Of a stretch of 49,596 nucleotides of DNA, positions 9,227 through 17,238 are shown in pieces. The position numbers and the translations under genes were made by a program. The notes under the pieces are model-generated. The model did not search any database, was not told where the DNA came from, and worked only from the letters and a program-made list of their open reading frames with translations. Position 1 is the first letter of the stretch; each line of letters opens with the position of its first letter. Source of the stretch: Leifsonia sp. 71-9 (GTDB lineage Bacteria > Actinomycetota > Actinomycetes > Actinomycetales > Microbacteriaceae). The stretch is taken from assembly GCF_001898805.1 (NCBI RefSeq), contig NZ_MKVJ01000010.1:94959-144554 (forward strand). Reading direction: 5' to 3'.

Positions 9227-10758
9227 CCGGCACGGCCGCCGCCGAACCCCGCCTCCTCGACCCCCGCCTCGCCCGCCGCATCGCCGCGACCCTCCTCCCC
9301 GGATTCGTCGGCACGACACTGCCGGGCTGGCTGGAGCGACGGCTGCGGGACGGCCTCGGCGGCGTGTGCGTGTTCGGCCCGAACATCGTGTCCGCAGAGC
9401 AGCTGCGGGCACTGACCGACGCGATCTACGCGGCGAACCCCGAGGCGATCGTGGCTATCGACGAGGAGGGCGGCGACGTCACCCGCCTCTACTACGCCAC
9501 CGGATCGCCCTACCCGGGCAACGCCGTGCTCGGCCGCCTCGGCGACGCCGAGCGCACCGAGCAGGTCGCCGCCCGTGTCGGGGCCGAGCTGCGCGCGGTC
9601 GGTGTGAACCTCGACTTCGCCCCCGACGTCGACATCAACTCCAACCCGGACAACCCGGTGATCGGCGTGCGCAGCTTCGGCGTCTCGCCGGCCGTGGTGG
9701 CCGAGCAGGGCGCCGCCTGGGTGCGCGGCCTCCAGTCGGCCGGCGTCGCGGCCTGCGCGAAGCACTTCCCCGGTCACGGGGACACCGCGCAGGACTCGCA
9801 CCTCGCGCTGCCCGTGGTCGATCTGTCGGCCGCCGAGCTGCGCGAGCGCGAGCTGGTGCCGTTCCGTGCCGCGGTGGAGGCGGGCACCCGCACCGTCATG
9901 ACCTCCCACATCCTCCTGCCGCAGCTGGACGCGGCCCTGCCCGCCACCTTCAGCCACCCGATCGTCGAGGGGTTGCTGCGCGGAGAGCTCGGATTCGACG
10001 GACTCGTCGTCACGGACGCGCTCGACATGCTCGGCGCGAGCGGCGAGCGGGGCATCCCGGAGGCCGCCGTCCTGGCGCTCGCCGCCGGCTGCGACCTGCT
10101 GTGCCTCGGCACCGAGAACACCGACGAGCAGCTGACGGCCATCGTCGAGGCGGTCGCGGACGCGATCGCCGCAGGCCGGCTGACCGTCGAGCGCGTCGAG
10201 GAGGCGGCCGGTCGTGTGATCGGCCTGGCCGCAGAACTCCGTGCGGACGTGGAGCCCGCGCAGGCAGGCTCCGCGTCGTCCGGCGCGCTCGTGATCGATC
10301 CGGTCGAAGCGCGCGCGATCGTCCCGGCCTTCGAGCTGTCGGATGCGGCGCGTTCCTGGCTCCGGGATGGCCGCAGGGCCTCGGGCGTCGTCCGGCTCGA
10401 GACCGTCGCGAACATCGCGGTCGGCACGGCCCCGTGGGGCCCCTTCGCCGAGACCGCGACCGGTGCGGAGGACGGGGCCGCCGCTGCGTTCGCCGCGCTG
10501 CCCGTCGTCGAGGTCACCGAGGAGGACTCCGCGCCGACGAGTCTCCCCGACGGCCCGGTGATCGTGATCGGCAAGGACAACCACCGGCACGCGTTCGCCC
10601 GCGAGACGATCGACCGGCTCCGCGCGGAACGCGGCGACGTGCTCGTGGTCGACATGGGCTGGCCCGCCGACGACCGCCGCTACGCCGACATCGCGACGTT
10701 CGGCGCCTCCCGTCTGCTCGGCCGCGCCCTCCTCGACCTCCTCGGCCCCGGCTCATGA
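9223..10758 (+). CDS. GH3 beta-N-acetylhexosaminidase (NagZ-like)
   Basis: 511 residues, no signal peptide, so cytoplasmic. The GH3 N-terminal barrel shows the NagZ signature K180-H-F-P-G-H-G-D-T followed by DSH, which carries the Asp/His acid-base dyad of this clade, and the nucleophile Asp265 in VVTDALDM. The C-terminal 170 residues are a shorter, variable domain. It likely removes GlcNAc from imported chito-oligosaccharides or peptidoglycan fragments; some relatives are phosphorylases, which sequence alone does not exclude. GTG start overlaps the permease stop; the stop overlaps the ROK kinase start (ATGA). Confidence 0.88.
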   Translation: MTGTAAAEPRLLDPRLARRIAATLLPGFVGTTLPGWLERRLRDGLGGVCVFGPNIVSAEQLRALTDAIYAANPEAIVAIDEEGGDVTRLYYATGSPYPGNAVLGRLGDAERTEQVAARVGAELRAVGVNLDFAPDVDINSNPDNPVIGVRSFGVSPAVVAEQGAAWVRGLQSAGVAACAKHFPGHGDTAQDSHLALPVVDLSAAELRERELVPFRAAVEAGTRTVMTSHILLPQLDAALPATFSHPIVEGLLRGELGFDGLVVTDALDMLGASGERGIPEAAVLALAAGCDLLCLGTENTDEQLTAIVEAVADAIAAGRLTVERVEEAAGRVIGLAAELRADVEPAQAGSASSGALVIDPVEARAIVPAFELSDAARSWLRDGRRASGVVRLETVANIAVGTAPWGPFAETATGAEDGAAAAFAALPVVEVTEEDSAPTSLPDGPVIVIGKDNHRHAFARETIDRLRAERGDVLVVDMGWPADDRRYADIATFGASRLLGRALLDLLGPGS

Positions 10759-11657
10759 GGCTCGGGATCGACATCGGCGGCACCAAGACCGACGCGGTCG
10801 CCGTCGACGAGAGCGGTGTGCTCGCTCATCGCATCCGGCTCGTCACCGGTTTCGGCAGCCCCGCCGTCGTGGAGACGGCCCTCACGGCCGTCGCGCGCAT
10901 CGGGGAGCTGACCGGCATCGACGCCCCCGGCTTCGCCTCGATCGGCATCGGCATCCCCGGGCTGGTCGACACCGCGTCCGGGGAGGTCGCGCACGCCGTC
11001 AACCTCGGTGTGGACCGCCTGCCCCTCGGCGGCGAGCTCGCCGAGCGGCTCGGGGTGCGCGTTCGCGTGGAGAACGACGTCAAGGCCGCCGCGCTCGGCG
11101 CCTACGACGTGCTCGGCCTGAACGGCACGATGGCCTACCTCAACCTCGGCACCGGGATGGCCGCCGGGATCGTCGTGGACGGCCGGCTGTGGCGCGGCGC
11201 CTCTGGCATCGCCGGCGAGATCGGGCACATCCCGATCGACCCCGCGGGCGCCGAGTGCGCGTGCGGGCAGCGCGGCTGCCTCGAGACCGTGGCCAGCGGG
11301 TCGGGCATCGCCCGCCAGTGGCGCACCGACGACGTGCTGCCGGCCCGCTCGCTGTTCCAGGCGGCCGCCGCCGGGGACGGCGAAGCGCAGGCGATCAAGG
11401 ATAGGCTGGCCGAGGGCATCGCTGCCGCAGTGCGCGTCCTGGTGCTGGCCGTCGACGTCGACACCGTGGTGATCGGTGGCGGCCTCAGTCATCTGGGCGA
11501 CCCGCTGCTCGGCGACGTCCACGAGGTGCTCGAGGACTGGGAGCGGACATCGCCGTTCCTCGCCTCGCTCGCGCTGCCCAAGCGTGTGCGCCTCGTCCCA
11601 CCAGGATCACCCATCGCCGCCCTCGGGGCCGCGATCGTAGGAGGAACGAATGGCTGA
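10755..11657 (+). CDS. ROK-family sugar kinase, probable N-acetylglucosamine kinase
   Basis: 300 residues. The ATP-binding motif DIGGTKT is at 5-11, the catalytic Asp region is ENDVKAAALG, and the ROK zinc motif is EIGHIPID followed by CACGQRGC near 168-175. There is no DNA-binding domain, so it is an enzyme. The tight position between the GH3 hexosaminidase and nagB points to phosphorylation of GlcNAc released in the cytoplasm; glucose or ManNAc are alternatives. It overlaps nagB by 8 bp. Confidence 0.85.
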   Translation: MRLGIDIGGTKTDAVAVDESGVLAHRIRLVTGFGSPAVVETALTAVARIGELTGIDAPGFASIGIGIPGLVDTASGEVAHAVNLGVDRLPLGGELAERLGVRVRVENDVKAAALGAYDVLGLNGTMAYLNLGTGMAAGIVVDGRLWRGASGIAGEIGHIPIDPAGAECACGQRGCLETVASGSGIARQWRTDDVLPARSLFQAAAAGDGEAQAIKDRLAEGIAAAVRVLVLAVDVDTVVIGGGLSHLGDPLLGDVHEVLEDWERTSPFLASLALPKRVRLVPPGSPIAALGAAIVGGTNG

Positions 11658-12435
11658 AGTCGTCGTCGTCAAGGATCAGGCCGCCGCGGGCGCCCTGGCC
11701 GCCGAGAGCATCGTCGACCTGATCTCCGGCAAGCCGGACGCGGTGCTCGGACTCGCGACCGGGTCGACACCGCTGCCCGTGTACCGGGCGCTGGCGTCGC
11801 TGATCTCCGAGCGCGGCGTCGACGTCTCGCACGTGCGCGGGTACGCGCTCGACGAGTACGTGGGCCTGCCCGCCGGGCACCCCGAGTCGTACCGGTCGGT
11901 CATCCACCGCGAGGTCGTCGAGCCGCTGGGCCTGACGCCCTCCCTCATCCACGTGCCCAACGGCGCGCGGGAGACCATCGAGCACGCCGGCGCCGACTAC
12001 GAGAAGGCCATCGCCGAGTCGGGCGGGGTCGACGTGCAGATCCTCGGCATCGGCACCGACGGTCACATCGGCTTCAACGAGCCCGGCTCGTCGTTCGCCT
12101 CGGTCACCCGGGTGAAGACGCTGACCGAGCAGACCCGCAAGGACAACGCCCGCTTCTTCGACTCCGAGGACGACGTGCCGATGCACTGCATCACGCAGGG
12201 CCTCTCCACCATCCTCAAGGCCCGCCACCTGCTGCTCCTCGCGTTCGGCGAGGGCAAGGCGGAGGCGCTGGCCGATGCGGTGGAGGGACCGATCTCGGCC
12301 TCCAACCCGGGCTCGGCCATCCAGCTGCACCCGCGCGTCACCGTGCTGGTCGACGAAGCCGCGGCCTCGCACCTGCGCAACCTCGACTACTACCGCTACG
12401 CCTACGCGAACAAGCCGGCCTGGCAGAAGCTGTAG
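11650..12435 (+). CDS. nagB: Glucosamine-6-phosphate deaminase
   Basis: 261 residues, the family length. It converts glucosamine-6-phosphate to fructose-6-phosphate and ammonia. The substrate loop GLATGSTP, Asp68/Glu69 in LDEYVGL, and the catalytic Asp137-Gly-His139 with Glu144 in GHIGFNEPGSSF align with the E. coli catalytic D72, D141, H143 and E148. A strong GTAGGAGGAACGA Shine-Dalgarno lies inside the kinase gene. It is the last + strand gene of the block; nagA faces it on the other strand. Confidence 0.95.
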   Translation: MAEVVVVKDQAAAGALAAESIVDLISGKPDAVLGLATGSTPLPVYRALASLISERGVDVSHVRGYALDEYVGLPAGHPESYRSVIHREVVEPLGLTPSLIHVPNGARETIEHAGADYEKAIAESGGVDVQILGIGTDGHIGFNEPGSSFASVTRVKTLTEQTRKDNARFFDSEDDVPMHCITQGLSTILKARHLLLLAFGEGKAEALADAVEGPISASNPGSAIQLHPRVTVLVDEAAASHLRNLDYYRYAYANKPAWQKL

Positions 12436-12451
12436 GACGCACCCGCGTCCA

Positions 12452-12542
12452 CCGGAACTCCGGAGATCGGACCCGGCACGCAGCGATCCACCGTTCGAAC
12501 GGGGAGCGCCCCACGTGTCGTGACCGGCCTCCGGAGTTCCGG
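12452..12542. repeat. Spaced 14-bp inverted repeat between nagB and nagA
   Basis: The arms CCGGAACTCCGGAG (12452-12465) and CTCCGGAGTTCCGG (12529-12542) are perfect complements 63 nt apart. Between them lie a 12-bp palindrome CCGTTCGAACGG (12491-12502) and a small GGGG/CCCC hairpin. It sits in the gap between convergent nagB and nagA, so a bidirectional terminator is the simplest reading. The 63-nt spacer and nested palindrome are unusual for that role. Confidence 0.55.
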
Positions 12543-12581
12543 CGTTTCGAGCCGGTGTTGCAGAACCGGTGCGGGCCGGGG

Positions 12582-13736
12582 TCAGCTCAGGATGCGGCCG
12601 TCGGCGACCACGGTGCGCACGTGCCACTCGTGGTCGAGCACGACCGCGTCGGCGGCGTAGCCGCTCTGCAGGCGCCCGAAGCGGTGGCCCTCGCCGAGGA
12701 CCGTGGCCGGCGTGTGCGTCAGCGCCGTGACCGCGTGCACCGGGTCGAGGCCGACCTGGCCGACGGCGACGCGCAGGGCCGCATCCTGCGTCAGGGTCGA
12801 GCCCGCGATGGTGGACGTGCCGGAGAGCACGGCGAGACCGTCCTTGACGGTGACGTTCAGCCCGCCGAGCCGGTAGTCTCCGTCGGACGCGCCCGCTGCG
12901 GCCATCGCGTCGGTCACCAGCGCGACCCGGCCCGGGGCGGCGGTGAAGAGCAGCCGCGCCACCGAGGGGTGCACGTGGAGGCTGTCGAGGATGAGCTCCA
13001 GCGTCACCTCGGGGTTGTCGATCGCGGCCATGACCGGGCCCGGCGCGCGGTGGTGGATGCCGTTCATCGCGTTGAACGCGTGCGTGAGCAGGCGCGCGCC
13101 CACCTCGAACGCGCGCGCCGCCTGGTCGTAGTCCGCGGCGGTGTGGCCGACGCCGACGACGACGCCCGCCTCGATCAGCACGCCGATCGCCTCCAGCGCG
13201 TTCGGCAGCTCGGGAGCGATGGTGGCGGTGCGGAGCGTGCCGCGGGCCGCGCCGATCAGCTCCTCGACGGTGGCCGGCCCCGGCTCGCGGAGGAAGTCGG
13301 CGTCGTGCGCACCGCGCCGCTCCACGGCGAGGAACGGGCCTTCGAGGTGCGAGCCGAGCACGAGCGGGTCCGCGTGGGCCAGGTCGGCGACGATCGAGAG
13401 GCTCTCGCGCAGCGAGGCGAGGGGATTGGCGACGTGCGAGACGAGGGAGCGCGTCGTGCCGTGCGCGCGATGCGTCGCCAGGGCTGCGAGCATCTCCTCC
13501 GGGCCGTCGTCGTACGGGTGACCGCCGCCGCCGTGGCAGTGGAGGTCGATGAAGCCGGGCGTGAGCCAATGCCCGCCCGCGTCGATCACGGTCGCGCCGG
13601 GAGCGCGGGCCGCCTCGTGCCACCCCGTGCCGGAACCGGTGGCGACGATCGTGCCGCCGTCGGCGACCAGCCAGAACTCGTCGACCAGCCCGTCCGCATC
13701 CACTTTGCGGGCGTCATGGACGACGAGCGCGGTCAC
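12582..13736 (-). CDS. nagA: N-acetylglucosamine-6-phosphate deacetylase (copy 1)
   Basis: 384 residues. It removes acetate from GlcNAc-6-P, feeding NagB. Amidohydrolase features are H66-C-H68 in PGFIDLHCHGGGG, the metal Glu in SHLEGPF, VGHTAADYDQ, HAFNAMNGIHHR and the catalytic Asp in VTDAMAAAG. The GTG start overlaps the stop of the upstream membrane-protein gene (GTGA); the longer upstream frame is the shadow of that gene. It is transcribed away from purU, not with nagB. A second nagA lies at 20899-22059. Confidence 0.93.
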   Translation of the reverse strand: MTALVVHDARKVDADGLVDEFWLVADGGTIVATGSGTGWHEAARAPGATVIDAGGHWLTPGFIDLHCHGGGGHPYDDGPEEMLAALATHRAHGTTRSLVSHVANPLASLRESLSIVADLAHADPLVLGSHLEGPFLAVERRGAHDADFLREPGPATVEELIGAARGTLRTATIAPELPNALEAIGVLIEAGVVVGVGHTAADYDQAARAFEVGARLLTHAFNAMNGIHHRAPGPVMAAIDNPEVTLELILDSLHVHPSVARLLFTAAPGRVALVTDAMAAAGASDGDYRLGGLNVTVKDGLAVLSGTSTIAGSTLTQDAALRVAVGQVGLDPVHAVTALTHTPATVLGEGHRFGRLQSGYAADAVVLDHEWHVRTVVADGRILS

Positions 13737-14098
13737 GAGAGCTCGCGTCGCCCGTTGATCACGCCGCTGACGGTCGCGATGACCGCGAAGACCACCGCGA
13801 CGATCGGCTGACCGAGGTCCCACCAGGCGAACGCCGCCGCGCCCATCACGAGCACCTCGACCAGCGCCTTGACGAACACGTCGACGTGCAGCACGGCCTT
13901 GGGGGAGCGGAAGAGCGCCCACAGCAGGATGGCCACGACCGGTGTCGCGATGCCGAACACGATGTTCCAGGGCAGCGGCCACGCGACGAATCCCCAGATG
14001 CCGAGCGAGACCACGGCGAAGAGCTCGAGCACGAACCGGAGGATGTCGTTGGGTCCGATCCGGAGGCGGGCCTGCTGGTCTTGCGCGGAAGTCACCAC
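13733..14098 (-). CDS. YrdB-family (DUF2568) small membrane protein
   Basis: 121 residues (GTG-GTG start; the second GTG at 14095 is equally possible). Four predicted membrane segments are visible: FVLELFAVVSLGIWGFVAWP, IVFGIATPVVAILLWALF, VFVKALVEVLVMGAAAFAWW and PIVAVVFAVIATVSGVI. The pattern fits the YrdB/DUF2568 family, whose function is unknown. It lies 19 nt after purU and overlaps nagA, so the three genes probably share a transcript. Confidence 0.75.
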   Translation of the reverse strand: MVTSAQDQQARLRIGPNDILRFVLELFAVVSLGIWGFVAWPLPWNIVFGIATPVVAILLWALFRSPKAVLHVDVFVKALVEVLVMGAAAFAWWDLGQPIVAVVFAVIATVSGVINGRRELS

Positions 14099-14117
14099 GC
14101 CATTCTACCGGCGGGCC

Positions 14118-14993
14118 TCAGCGGAAGATGATGGTGCGGGCGCCGTCGAGCAGCACGCGGTCCTCCGCGAACCACTTGACCGCCTGGGTGAGCGTGCGGC
14201 TCTCTTCGTCCTGGCCGATCGCGACGAGCTGCTGCACCGTCTGCGAGTGATCGACGCGCACCACGTTCTGCTCGATGATCGGGCCCTCGTCCAGGTCGCT
14301 GGTCACGAAGTGCGCGGTCGCGCCGATCAGCTTCACGCCGCGCGCGTGCGCCTGGCGGTAGGGGTTGGCGCCCTTGAAGCCGGGGAGGAACGAGTGGTGG
14401 ATGTTGATCGCGCGGCCGGCGAGCTTCTCGCACAGCTCGGGGGAGAGGATCTGCATGTAGCGGGCCAGGACGACGAGCTCGATGTCGTGCTCCTCGACCG
14501 CGGCGAGCACGCGCGCCTCGAACGCGGCCTTGGACTCCGCGTCGGTCACGGCCTGCGACTCGAACGGGACGCCGTAGAAGCCGGCGAGGTCGCGCAGCGT
14601 GCCGTGGTTGGAGAGCACGAGGGGGATCTCGATCGGCAGCTGTCCCGCGCGCTGGCGGAAGAGGAGGTCGTTGAGGCAGTGCGCGGCGGTGGACGCGAGC
14701 ACGAGGGTGCGCAGGGGGCGACCGACGTAGTCGACGTTGTGCGACATCCCGAACCGCTCGACGACGGGCGCGAGGGCGCTCTCGAACTCCTCGCGGCTCG
14801 CGCCCGACTCCACCTGGAGCCGCATGAAGAAGCGGCCGGTGTCGAGGCTGGCGAACTGCTGGCTCTCGGTGATGTTGCCGCGCGCGGAGACGATCGCCCC
14901 GCTGACGGCGTGCACGATCCCCGGCTGGTCGGCGCAGCTGAAGGTCAGCACCCAGTGATTGGCCTGGCCGGGGGTCTCGGAGGTCGCGGTCAT
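14118..14993 (-). CDS. purU: Formyltetrahydrofolate deformylase
   Basis: 291 residues. It hydrolyses 10-formyl-THF to THF and formate, balancing one-carbon pools. An N-terminal ACT domain (WVLTFSCADQPGIVHAVSGA) is followed by the formyltransferase fold with VLSNHGTL, NIHHSFLPGFKGANPY and GATAHFVTSDLDEGPII, which hold the Asn/His/Asp catalytic set. The ATG is clear from the homologous N-terminus, though no strong Shine-Dalgarno is seen. The gene is divergent from the NCS1 permease, with 84 bp between them. Confidence 0.95.
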   Translation of the reverse strand: MTATSETPGQANHWVLTFSCADQPGIVHAVSGAIVSARGNITESQQFASLDTGRFFMRLQVESGASREEFESALAPVVERFGMSHNVDYVGRPLRTLVLASTAAHCLNDLLFRQRAGQLPIEIPLVLSNHGTLRDLAGFYGVPFESQAVTDAESKAAFEARVLAAVEEHDIELVVLARYMQILSPELCEKLAGRAINIHHSFLPGFKGANPYRQAHARGVKLIGATAHFVTSDLDEGPIIEQNVVRVDHSQTVQQLVAIGQDEESRTLTQAVKWFAEDRVLLDGARTIIFR

Positions 14994-15077
14994 CGGCTCA
15001 GGATATCGTCCCGCGAGGGCTGCTCCGTGTCGCCGACCGCTGTTGACGGGGCGGGGCGCGTGCACTTGGATCGGTGC

Positions 15078-16562
15078 ATGACCAGCACCGGCGAGGACGC
15101 GCCCGACCGGGCGCCCGCCTCCCTCCCCGCGCCCGGCTCGGCGTTCGGCGTCGAGCTCAACGGGCTCAACACGATCGACGAGAGCGAGCGCACAGGCCGC
15201 GCGAGCGGGCTCTTCTGGCCGTGGTTCGGCGCCAACGTGTCCGTGTTCGGGCTCAGCTACGGCTCCTTCCTGCTCGGGTTCGGGATCTCGTTCTGGCAGG
15301 CGACGATCGTCGGCGTCGTCGGGATCGTCGCCTCCTTCCTGCTGTGCGGCATCATCGCGCTCGCGGGCAAACGGGGCTCGGCGCCCACGATGGTGCTGAG
15401 CCGGGCTGTCTTCGGCGTGCGGGGCAACCGCGTCCCGTCGCTGCTCTCGTGGCTGCTCACGGTGGGCTGGGAGACCGTGCTCACCGCGCTGGCGGTGCTG
15501 GCGACCGCGACCGTGTTCGAGCGCCTCGGCTGGGAGGGCGGGGTCGTCACCAAGCTCGTCGCTCTGATCGTGGTGGTCGCGCTGGTCGTGGTCGGCGGCG
15601 TGATCGGCTTCCACCTGATCATGCGGATGCAGATGGTCATCACGATCGTCACCGGAGTGCTCACGCTGTTCTACATCGCGCTGGCGCTCGGCCACATCGA
15701 CCTCGGTGCGGTCGGGGCGCTGCCCGTCGGAGACGCGCCGCATGTGATCGGCGGCTTCGTGTTCATGCTCACCGGCTTCGGCCTCGGCTGGGTGAACGCG
15801 GCGGCCGACTACTCGCGCTACCTGCCCCGCTCGACGCGCAGCGGCGGGGTGGTGGGATGGACGACCTTCGGCTCGTCCCTGGCGCCGGTCCTGCTCCTGG
15901 TCTTCGGCATCCTGCTCGCCGGTTCGTCGAGCTCGCTGTCGGAGGCCATCGCCGCCGACCCGATCGGCGCGCTCGCATCCCTCCTGCCGACCTGGTTCCT
16001 CGTGCCGTTCGTGATCGTCGCGGTGCTCGGCCTGGTGGGCGGCGCGGTGCTCGACATCTACTCGTCCGGGCTCGCCCTCCTCAGCGTGGGCGTGCGCGTG
16101 CCCCGGTACGTCGCCGCGGGCATCGACGGGGTGATCATGACGGCCGGCGCGATCTATGTCGTGTTCTTCGCGGGCGACTTCCTCGTGCCGTTCCAGGGCT
16201 TCCTCATCACCCTCGGCGTGCCGATCGCGGCCTGGTGCGGCATCTTCATCGCCGACATCGCCCTGCGCCGCCGCGACTACGCGGAGGCCGAGCTCTACGA
16301 CCCGCGCGGCCGGTACGGATCCGTGCGCTGGCTGCCGATCGCGCTCATCGTGCTGGGCACGGCGATCGGCTGGGGGCTCGTCACGAACAGCGCCGCGTCC
16401 TGGCTGAGCTGGCAGGGCTACCTGCTCGGCCCGCTCGGCCTCGGCGGGACGACGGGCGCCTGGGCCGCCGCGAACCTCGGGGTGCTCATCGCCCTGGTGA
16501 TCGGCTTCGCCGGCACCGGGCTCTTCTCGCGCGGCGCGATCCGGCGGCAGGAGGAGCGGTGA
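15078..16562 (+). CDS. NCS1-family purine/cytosine permease (CodB-like)
   Basis: 494 residues with about 12 membrane segments. The soluble head contains the NCS1 feature GVELNGLNTIDESERTGRAS, followed by FWPWFGANVSVFGLSYG, typical of cytosine/purine and allantoin permeases. It imports nucleobases or related compounds by cation symport; the exact substrate is not readable. The start ATG at 15078 has GGATCGGTGC upstream. The isochorismatase-like gene overlaps its stop by 4 bp, so the two are coupled and may handle the same compound. Confidence 0.88.
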   Translation: MTSTGEDAPDRAPASLPAPGSAFGVELNGLNTIDESERTGRASGLFWPWFGANVSVFGLSYGSFLLGFGISFWQATIVGVVGIVASFLLCGIIALAGKRGSAPTMVLSRAVFGVRGNRVPSLLSWLLTVGWETVLTALAVLATATVFERLGWEGGVVTKLVALIVVVALVVVGGVIGFHLIMRMQMVITIVTGVLTLFYIALALGHIDLGAVGALPVGDAPHVIGGFVFMLTGFGLGWVNAAADYSRYLPRSTRSGGVVGWTTFGSSLAPVLLLVFGILLAGSSSSLSEAIAADPIGALASLLPTWFLVPFVIVAVLGLVGGAVLDIYSSGLALLSVGVRVPRYVAAGIDGVIMTAGAIYVVFFAGDFLVPFQGFLITLGVPIAAWCGIFIADIALRRRDYAEAELYDPRGRYGSVRWLPIALIVLGTAIGWGLVTNSAASWLSWQGYLLGPLGLGGTTGAWAAANLGVLIALVIGFAGTGLFSRGAIRRQEER

Positions 16563-17107
16563 GCGCTCCCGTGCTCGTCGTCATCGACATGCAGGAGGTC
16601 TTCGCGAGCCCCGCGAGCGCCTGGTCGACGCCGGGCTTCCCCGATGCGGAGGTCGGGGTCGCCCGGCTGCTGCCCGCCTTCGGCGACCGCGTGGTCTTCA
16701 CCCGTTTCACGGCGCCCGCCGAGCCGCACGGCGCCTGGGCGCGCTACTACGAGGACTGGCCCTTCGCGCTCGTCCCGCCGGACGATCCGCTTTACGACCT
16801 CGTGCCCGCCTTCCGCGACAGCGGGCACACCGACGTGACCGAGACGACCTTCGGCAAGTGGGGGAGAGGGCTGCGGGAGGCCATCGGCGGCGCGGACGAG
16901 ATCGTGCTCGCCGGCGTCTCGACCGACTGCTGCGTGCTGTCGACGGCTCTCCCCGCCGCGGACGCCGGGGTGCGGGTGCGGGTGGCCGCCGACGCGTGCG
17001 CCGGGCTCACCGAGGTGGACCACCAGCGTGCGCTCGACGCGATGGCGCTCTACGCACCCCTCATCCGGATCGAGACCACCGAGTCGATCCTCGGGACATT
17101 CCGGTAG
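16559..17107 (+). CDS. Isochorismatase-family cysteine hydrolase
   Basis: 182 residues. The catalytic triad of the family is visible as Asp10 (VVIDMQ), Lys100 (FGKWG) and Cys125 (GVSTDCCVLST). Members hydrolyse isochorismate, nicotinamide, N-carbamoyl compounds or ureidoacrylate. Coupling to a nucleobase permease favours an amide from purine or pyrimidine breakdown, but this is inference. GTG start within the permease stop, GGAGGAGC upstream. Confidence 0.88.
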   Translation: MSAPVLVVIDMQEVFASPASAWSTPGFPDAEVGVARLLPAFGDRVVFTRFTAPAEPHGAWARYYEDWPFALVPPDDPLYDLVPAFRDSGHTDVTETTFGKWGRGLREAIGGADEIVLAGVSTDCCVLSTALPAADAGVRVRVAADACAGLTEVDHQRALDAMALYAPLIRIETTESILGTFR

Positions 17108-17238
17108 ACTCTTCTGCGGTCGGTGGTTCCCGCACGGCCCTGGGCGCGCACATCAGCGCGTAGTCGACCCTCTCTTCCTCTCTCGCCGACGCATCGGCCG
17201 GATCGAGGGGGAAACGCCGTTCGTTGGACAGCACCTCC

